NCBI RefSeq assembly: GCF_022539505.1
Contig: NC_061510.1
Coordinates: 263,757,687 to 263,821,686, forward strand
Length of the DNA stretch: 64,000 nt
Direction: 5' to 3'
Source: Lolium rigidum
Lineage: Eukaryota > Streptophyta > Magnoliopsida > Poales > Poaceae
A model generated the notes under the pieces. It saw only the letters and a program-made list of their open reading frames with translations. It was not told where the DNA came from and ran no database searches. Position numbers and translations under genes: made by a program. Positions 57,965 to 64,000 of the stretch are shown here, one piece after another (position 1 is the first letter of the stretch; each line of letters begins with the position of its first letter).

Positions 57965-58654
57965 TCAAGAGGCAAATTCAAAAACATATTTAAGTCTAAC
58001 ATGCTTCCTATGCATAGGAATCTTGTAAATAAACAAGTTCATGAAGAGCAAAGTAACAAGCATAGGAAGATAAAACAAGTATAGCTTCAAAAATTTCAGC
58101 ACATAGAGAGGTGTTTTAGTAACATGAAAATTTCTACAACCATATTTTCCTCTCTCATAATAACTTTCAGTAGCAACATGAGCAAACTCAACAATATAAC
58201 TATCACATAAAGCATTCTTATCATGAGTCTCATGCATAAAATTATTACTCTCCACATAAGCATAGTTATTCTTATTAATTGTAGTAGGAGCAAATTCAAC
58301 AAAGTAGCTATCATTATTATTTTCATCAAGTGTAGGAGGCATATTGTAATCATAATCAACTTTATCCTCCATAACAGGTGGTACCAAAAGACTACTATCA
58401 TTATCATCATAAATAGGAGGCAAAGTATCATCATAGAAAATTTTCTCCTCAATGCTTGGGGGACTAAAAATATCATGAAAACCAGCTTCCCCAAGCTTAG
58501 AACTTTCTATATCATTATCAACAATGGTGTTCAAAGCGTTCATACTAATATTACTACCGGCATGCAAATAAGATTTCATAGGTTTTTTAATTTTCGCATC
58601 AAACAATCCATGTTTTAAATCAGGAAATAGAATAAGAAGCTCACTCTTGTACAT
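57965..58654 (-). CDS. ORF of element A, function unknown, possible membrane segment
   Basis: A 229-residue open frame starting MYKSELLILFPDLKHG, about 130 bp inside the PBS, where gag would normally start. The first 120 residues are acidic and Asp/Pro-rich with repeated PP-(x)-(D/E) motifs. Next is a block with CDSYIVEFAHVATESYYERG and KYGCRNFHVTK. It ends with a hydrophobic segment of about 20 residues (LKLYLFYLPMLVTLLFMNLF, near residues 187-206) and a basic tail. No gag, protease or enzyme motif. I do not recognise a family with confidence. An envelope-like protein is conceivable given the hydrophobic segment but unsupported by any other feature. It is the only coding sequence left in the element. 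Confidence 0.55.
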   Translation of the reverse strand: MYKSELLILFPDLKHGLFDAKIKKPMKSYLHAGSNISMNALNTIVDNDIESSKLGEAGFHDIFSPPSIEEKIFYDDTLPPIYDDNDSSLLVPPVMEDKVDYDYNMPPTLDENNNDSYFVEFAPTTINKNNYAYVESNNFMHETHDKNALCDSYIVEFAHVATESYYERGKYGCRNFHVTKTPLYVLKFLKLYLFYLPMLVTLLFMNLFIYKIPMHRKHVRLKYVFEFAS

Positions 58655-58789
58655 TATGCCAAACTAGTGTAAACAAGAAACAAAAAGATGCAATTGCAGG
58701 ATCTAAAGGAAATAGCTTCGAGCACACACACAACGGCGCGGAAAAATACTTTACACCGAGACCGTAGTGTGAGAGCCTTTTACCTTTCC

Positions 58790-58807
58790 TCCCCGGCAAC
58801 GGCGCCG
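58790..58807 (-). other. Primer binding site of element A (tRNA-Asp type)
   Basis: Minus-strand CGGCGCCGTTGCCGGGGA, one mismatch from the tRNA-Asp complement, 10 bases inside the 5' LTR. Confidence 0.85.
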
Positions 58808-58817
58808 GAAAAGTGCT

Positions 58818-59281
58818 TGATGTCTACGGGAGCTTCTATTCTTGTAGACAGTGTTGGGCCTCCAAGAGCGAGAGGTTTGTAGAACAGCTGACAAGTTTCC
58901 CTTAAGTGGATCACCCAAGGTTTATCGAACTCGGGGAGGAAGAGGTCAAAGATATCCCTCTCATGCAACCACTGCAACCACAAAGCAAGAAGTCTCTTGT
59001 GTCCCCAACACACCTAATAGGTGCACTAGTTCGGCGAAGAGATAGTGAAATACAGGTGGTATGAATAAGTAGTAGCAATGGCACCGAGAAAAGTGCTTTG
59101 CCCGGGACGATAAACAAGCAGTAGTAACGCAGCGGTAGTAACGCAGATAAAACGAGTAAACAAGCAGCGATAGCGATATTTAGGAACAAGGCCTAGGGAT
59201 TAGACTTTCACTAGTGGACACTCTCAACATTGATCACATAACGAGAATAGATAAATGCATACTCTACACTCTTGTTGGATA
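58818..59281 (-). repeat. 5' LTR of element A, partial
   Basis: Matches the inner 460 bp of the other LTR (45482-45945) and then stops abruptly at about 59281, 41 bases before the gap. The rest of the LTR is missing or lies in unassembled sequence. Confidence 0.85.
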
Positions 59282-59322
59282 GTGGTTTCATTAAATGGAG
59301 AGATTACAGACCTTTAAATGCC

Positions 59323-59422
59323 NNNNNNNNNNNNNNNNNNNNNNNNNNNNNNNNNNNNNNNNNNNNNNNNNNNNNNNNNNNNNNNNNNNNNNNNNNNNNN
59401 NNNNNNNNNNNNNNNNNNNNNN
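59323..59422. other. Assembly gap of 100 N
   Basis: Exactly 100 N, the usual placeholder for unknown length. Sequences on the two sides belong to different elements. Confidence 0.98.
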
Positions 59423-59847
59423 TTTATTTGAAATTTGGGATGTTACACAAAGCGAAAGCAAGAAATAGCAAACTAAAAGAAACACAGAAAAGCAAGATGG
59501 CAGAAATCTGCCAAAACTTGACAGCAGTACAGAAATCGATTTTTACAAAAATCTTAAGATGCTCAGTTCAAAACGTGTTCAACTAATGAAAGTTAGATAA
59601 CAACCTGGGGAACATGCACAAAAATTTGCAACTCAAAATAACGTTCTGGCTGGGCACACGAATTTTTACGGTAACAGCCCAGAATCTGTTTTCAGGCAGC
59701 ACTTCCCCAAATATCATCTTCCTCTCATTAGAAAACCACTCAAAGAGACTAAACAAGTATATACAAGTATCCAGCAATCATAATATGCAAAGAATGAGTG
59801 ATGCCGGTATACCTCCCCCAAGCTTAGGCTTTTGGCCTAAGTGGAGT

Positions 59848-60964
59848 TCAATCCCATCGATCCCATGAAGTAGTATCTCCGTAATATGAAGATGGGTCGT
59901 ATTCCGGGTATGTGCTAGAAGAAGCACCCGGATATGTGACGGTGTGGTCGTAGGAGGTCCCGACGTCCTCGGAGTCATGTTGCTGGTGGAACTCTTGTAT
60001 CTTCATATGTTCATCCACCTCCTCCTTAGTGCACGACCATGATTGCCTGTCAATACTGAGCAAACCTGGTTGGGGAAGAGGGATTTCCTTCTCCTCCCCG
60101 TCAGAAAACAACATTCTATATACCATATTATCTAAAGTAGAGTCAGTTGTAACAAAATGATGACTCTTCATAGCAACAATGTCAAGCCTCCTAGGGGCCA
60201 ATGGCACATCATTAGGATCAATAGGAAGATTTAGGTATGTTAAAACACGCAATGCAATAGTTCCTCCAAAAATAGGCCCCCTGGTAGTCAGGCGGCGAGC
60301 AATAAGAGCACCGAGGTGATAGGAGGTTTGACCGAGTAAGTGCAATATTCAGGAAAGCAAGATGGTAGCTAGAGATATTACTAGTGTTCTCCCTACCAAG
60401 AATGCTAGTAGCAATGTAGTATGCAAAATATTTAATGGCGGGGAGTTGAATGTTCCTTATCTTGCCCCGCTGAATGGTGCGACAATCATCATCGGTAATC
60501 CCACGGTAGAGATCCAACAAGTCCCGAGGGTTGTCATCAATCCTACTTGCTGTACCTGCAGGGACAATATCCAAAGCAAGACAAAAATACTTCAACGGCA
60601 TAGTCACAGTATTACCATAGATCCTAAATGCAACCGTTGGCTCATAATGTTTGTTGTTGAACTGGAAACTCTCGACGAAGGTCTTGGTGAGCAAGTAGTA
60701 TTGCTCCCTTTCATCGCCCATATAGGTGGTTAACCCTGCCCTGTTGACAAGGGTTAAGAAGTCCTCCAATATTCCTGCATTTCTTAGAAAATCATAGCAT
60801 GGAAAAGTAGAAGCATTAGGAGGCCCGTTGTCCTCTTCGGGCGCGAAGCTAGGCGCGAGGATGTCCTCGTTGTACGACCGCCTAATTTGGGTGGAGGACC
60901 TAGAAGGCCTCCCGGTGCTGGTTGTTCCCTTCTTGAACAACTCTCCAAATTTGAACTTCTTCAT
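59848..60964 (-). pseudogene. ORF2 of second Athila-like element, frameshifted
   Basis: Homologous to the intact 22897-24009 frame over its full length. Start MKKFKFGELFKKGTTS (60964). It reads through RTIQRGKIRNIQLPAIKYFA and LGRENTSNISSYHLAFL, then shifts frame near 60335, after which the C-terminal half (GPIFGGTIALRVL to SWDRWD) continues to 59848. The hairpin after the stop (59823-59841) is kept. Function unknown, as for the first copy. Confidence 0.85.
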
Positions 60965-61529
60965 TTTCAAGGAGAAAATGTGCCAAATTTCAGCAGGAAA
61001 TCTGAGCTGAGCAAAGAGATCGAGAAATCTGGAGTTCTTGAGCAAAAACGCGAGTGAGAGGAAATGTGTTCGAGTTTTTTCGGGAGAGAGAAGGTGCTTT
61101 GGGAGGAAGAGATGGCAAAGTGGGGCAAGGAGGGGCCCACACCACATGGTGGCGCGGCCACCTTGCAGGCCGCGCCGGCCTGTGGTTTGGCGCCCTCTGG
61201 TGCCCCACAGGTCATCCTCTGGTGCTCCCAGGTGCCTCATCGAAAAATAGGACCAACGGTATAATTTTCGCGAATTTTTGAAAACTTTGAAAAATGCACA
61301 TTTTCTGGGTATTAAGTTTATTATTACTGGCCAGGAAAATTTTTGAAATCTCAAATCAACTAAGAAACTTTGCAAATTAAAAGTGCTACAGCAACTAAAG
61401 CAAGTGGAGAAAGAAAGAGATGTTATTTACCTCCTCTATGCATATAAAAGGTATTTGTTAACAAGGTTGATCAAGTCTTGCCACCAAATAAATTTTATAT
61501 AGCATATGAAGAAATAAACCTCAAATCAA
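60965..61529 (-). promoter_or_regulatory. Leader of ORF2 in second Athila-like element
   Basis: Noncoding, homologous to 24010-24807. GC-rich inverted repeat at 61138-61188 with GGCCGGCGCGGCC and GGCCGCGCCACC arms, followed on the minus strand by the same C/T-rich tract. No gene. Confidence 0.45.
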
Positions 61530-64000
61530 TCATGTTACCTTGAATTGTATTGATATGGATCCAATCACAAGAGTTTGATATTCTTCTCTAGGCTCATATA
61601 TGGGACAATCAATAGTTCCCACTTTGATAGTTCTCACATGAGAGATAGTATTAACTCCGCACGCTTTTTCAATCCTCTTGGGGAAATAGACGGTGTGTTC
61701 CTTGTCATCAACATTGAAAGTAACCTTTCCTTTATTGCAATCAATAACAGCCCCTGCGGTGTTAAGAAAAGGTCTCCCAAGAATAATAGACATATTATCA
61801 TCTTCGAGGCATTTCCAACACAACAAAATCGGTTAATATCAAGCGGTTATTAGTAACTTGAACAGGAACATCTTCACATATACCAACAGGAATAGCAGTA
61901 GATTTATCAGCCATTTGCAAAGATATATCAGTAGGTATCAACTTATCTAAGTAAAGTCTCTTGTATAGAGAAAAAGGCATAACACTAACACCGGCGCCCA
62001 AGTCACATAGAGCAGTTTTAACATAATTATTCTTAATAGAACGAGGGAATAGTAGGTATACACGGGTCGCCCAACTTCTTTGGAACTTTGCCATTGAAAG
62101 AGTAATTAGCAAGCATAGTGGAAATTTCCTCATTGGGGATTTACCTTTTGTTAGTAACAATATCTTTCATATACTTTGAATAAGGAGGCAATTTAATAGC
62201 ATCGATCAAAGGGATTTGCAAGAATAAAGGTTTCATCCAATCACAAAATTTATTATAGTGTTCCTCTTCCTTTGATTTTAGTTTCTTAGCAGGAAAAGGC
62301 ATTGGCTTTTGCACCCAAGGTTCTCTTTCATTACCATGTTTCTCAGTAATAAAATCTTCTTTAGTATACTTTTTATTTTTAGCATGCTTTTCTGGTTCTT
62401 CTTCAACCTCTTCTTTATCGGGAGTATCATTCTTATCATTATCTTCACTATTATCATGTTCATTACCACTTTCAGTTTCAGCATCAGAAATAGAAATACT
62501 ATTAGGATCATTAACAGGTTCAGAGGATTCTACAACATTTTTATGTTTCTTTTTCTTTTTCTTAGAATGAGCTTTAAGTTCAGTGCGTTGAGAATCTTGT
62601 TCAATTCTTTTGGGATGCCCTTCAGGATATAGAGGATCCTGGGTGGAGACACCACCTCTAGTTGTTACTTCATAAGCATGTTTTTCTTTAGCATTATTTC
62701 CTAACAAGTCATTTTGCACTTTAGTGAGTTGATCAATTTGAGTTTGAATCATATGAAAATGTTTAACAAGCATCTTAACATCATTGGAGGTTCTCTCCAC
62801 AATATCATGCAATTGACTAATAGCTTGAGAATTTTCCATTAGATGATTCTCTACTCTCATATTAAAATTTTCTTGCTTAACAATATAATTATCAAACTCA
62901 TCTAAGCATTGCGCGAGGAGGTTTTGAATACGGAATATCTTCCCTAGTAAAGCGTTGAAGCGAGTTTACCTCAATCATGGATGAAGGGGGAATTATCTCA
63001 CATATATCTTCTATTGGAGGTAGATTCTTCACATCTTCAGATTTAATACCTTTCTCCTTGAGAGACTTCTTGGCTTCCCTCATATCTTCATCATTCAATT
63101 TAATTAAACCCCTCTTCTTCACTATTGGCGTTGGAATTGGTTCAGGCGTATTCCAATCATCATAATTCCGGCTTATTTTAGCCAATAATTCTTCAGCGTC
63201 GTCTGGAGTTCTTTTCCTGAAAACACAACCAGCACAACTATCCAGGTATGCCCTAGACTCAATGGTTAGTCCACTATAAAATATATCAAGTAAATCATGC
63301 TTTTCTAGATCATGGTCAGGCAAAGCTCTAATAAGAGAGCAAAATCTTGCCCAAGCCTCAGGCAATTTCTCTTCATCTTCTTGATCAAAATTATAAACTC
63401 TCTGCAAAGCAGCATGTTGAGCACTAGCAGGAAAGTATTTCCGAAAGAAAACAGCAAGTAATTCTTTTGGACTTTTAATAGAACCAGGTGGCAAACTATT
63501 ATACCAAGTTTTAGCGTCATCCTTTAATGAGAATGGAATGATTTTAGCAACAAAGTAAGTACGCTTCTTAACATCATCAGAAAACAAGCTACTCAAAGTA
63601 GATAACTCAGTCATGTGTTCAACAGCACTTTCTTTTTCAGTACCACAAAATGGTGTTTTCTCAACAATAGCTATATGAGATAGATCAAGAGAAAAATCAT
63701 AATTTTTATCCCTAATGTTTATAGGAGATGTGGCAAATTTAGGATCAGGAGACAGTTTATATCTAATAGTATGTTCTGCAAGCAACTTTTTAATTTTTCT
63801 TGCATCAGTAGTAGCATTGCATTTTTCAATAAAATCATCATCAAGTTCCACATAATCTTCATCAAGATCATCACTAGAGTATTCAAGTTCAGGTGAATTA
63901 ACAGGTGTAGTAACATCAGGAGTTTCAGCATTTTCAATTTGTCTAGACCTAGCAATGGAAGCATCTAGAAAAGATCCCAATGAACCACTATCATCAAGCA
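61530..64000 (-). pseudogene. gag-protease of second Athila-like element, partial
   Basis: The first ~80 residues lie beyond the window edge. From 63998 to 62898 the frame is open and holds the gag capsid core (WYNSLPPGSIKSPKELLAVF; LPEAWARFCSLIRALPDHDL), better preserved than in the first copy. Shifts near 62900, 62145 and 61805 break the rest. A Lys/Glu-rich linker with KKKKKHK lies at 62530-62560. The protease (about 62030-61700) has ALCDLGAGVSVMP and IILGRPFL. No reverse transcriptase follows 61530. Confidence 0.85.

Larger units (their letters stand above)
45482..59281 (-). mobile_element. Non-autonomous Gypsy element (A), containing element B
   Basis: Left LTR (3' LTR) 45482-47185, PPT, 3' noncoding region (47186-48024 and 56289-57964), one ORF (57965-58654), tRNA-Asp PBS (58790-58807), and a right LTR from 58818 that stops matching at 59281 near the gap. 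Net internal length is about 3.4 kb. No gag or pol is present. It cut the CACTA viroplasmin-like exon; the left flank AGGTG (45477-45481) would be the target copy, but the right side cannot be tested. Confidence 0.88.
59423..64000 (-). mobile_element. Second Athila-like element C, internal region, running off the edge
   Basis: Same order and close homology to 22440-27300: 3' noncoding region, ORF2, leader, gag-protease, all on the minus strand. Its LTRs are not in the window. The first 25 bases after the gap (to TGTTACA at 59447) do not match copy one and may be the end of another insertion. Confidence 0.88.

Overview
The window is intergenic DNA from a large, repeat-filled grass genome (Pooideae: Triticeae, or the oat/ryegrass side). 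Evidence: Ty3/Gypsy LTRs with the TGATACGTCTCCGACGTATC start, a tRNA-Asp-type primer binding site (PBS; TGGCGCCGTTGCCGGGGA), a Copia LTR rich in GCGGTACTACCGC motifs, and a CACTA (En/Spm) transposon. I found no host gene, tRNA, rRNA or CRISPR. Almost every reading frame belongs to a transposable element, and most are broken. Species cannot be fixed from sequence alone.

Layout, with working labels A-H. 1-524: end of a Gypsy LTR (family A, +). 525-6416: Tat-like non-autonomous Gypsy (E, -) with 5' LTR, PBS, gag-protease broken by stops, no reverse transcriptase, and an open acidic ORF on the opposite strand. 6417-30895: one Copia element (F, -) split by three nested insertions: a solo LTR (6703-8291, duplication AACAT) in its gag, and an Athila-like Gypsy (C, 9732-28939, duplication CGCGC) in its LTR, which itself holds a long-LTR element without genes (D, 11441-20851, duplication CCAGG). 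30896-32162: the Gypsy gag and 5' LTR (G, -) that the Copia element hit. 32163-33697: unclassified. 33698-45481: CACTA element (H, +) with a left terminal repeat, GC-rich subterminal repeats, a tnp2 transposase pseudogene, a second multi-exon gene (TNP1-like, proline repeat, Ulp1-like), a solo LTR insertion (41945-43553, duplication GGTCC) and the start of a viroplasmin-like exon. 45482-59281: Gypsy A (-), containing a complete nested Gypsy B (+, 48025-56288). 59323-59422: 100-N assembly gap. 59423-64000: a second Athila-like C element (-), running off the right edge.

How the parts relate: these are layers of insertion rather than an operon. Four nested events have perfect 5-bp duplications, so relative order can be read: G before F before C before D; H before A before B. 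Gypsy elements A, B, C, D and E all lack a reverse transcriptase/integrase region and must have depended on enzymes from elsewhere. The most interesting features are the intact ORF2 in the pol-less Athila-like element, with an LTR-promoter-like GC-rich inverted repeat upstream of it; the composite second CACTA gene; a PBS copy inside the LTRs of element B; and an open antisense ORF in element E.
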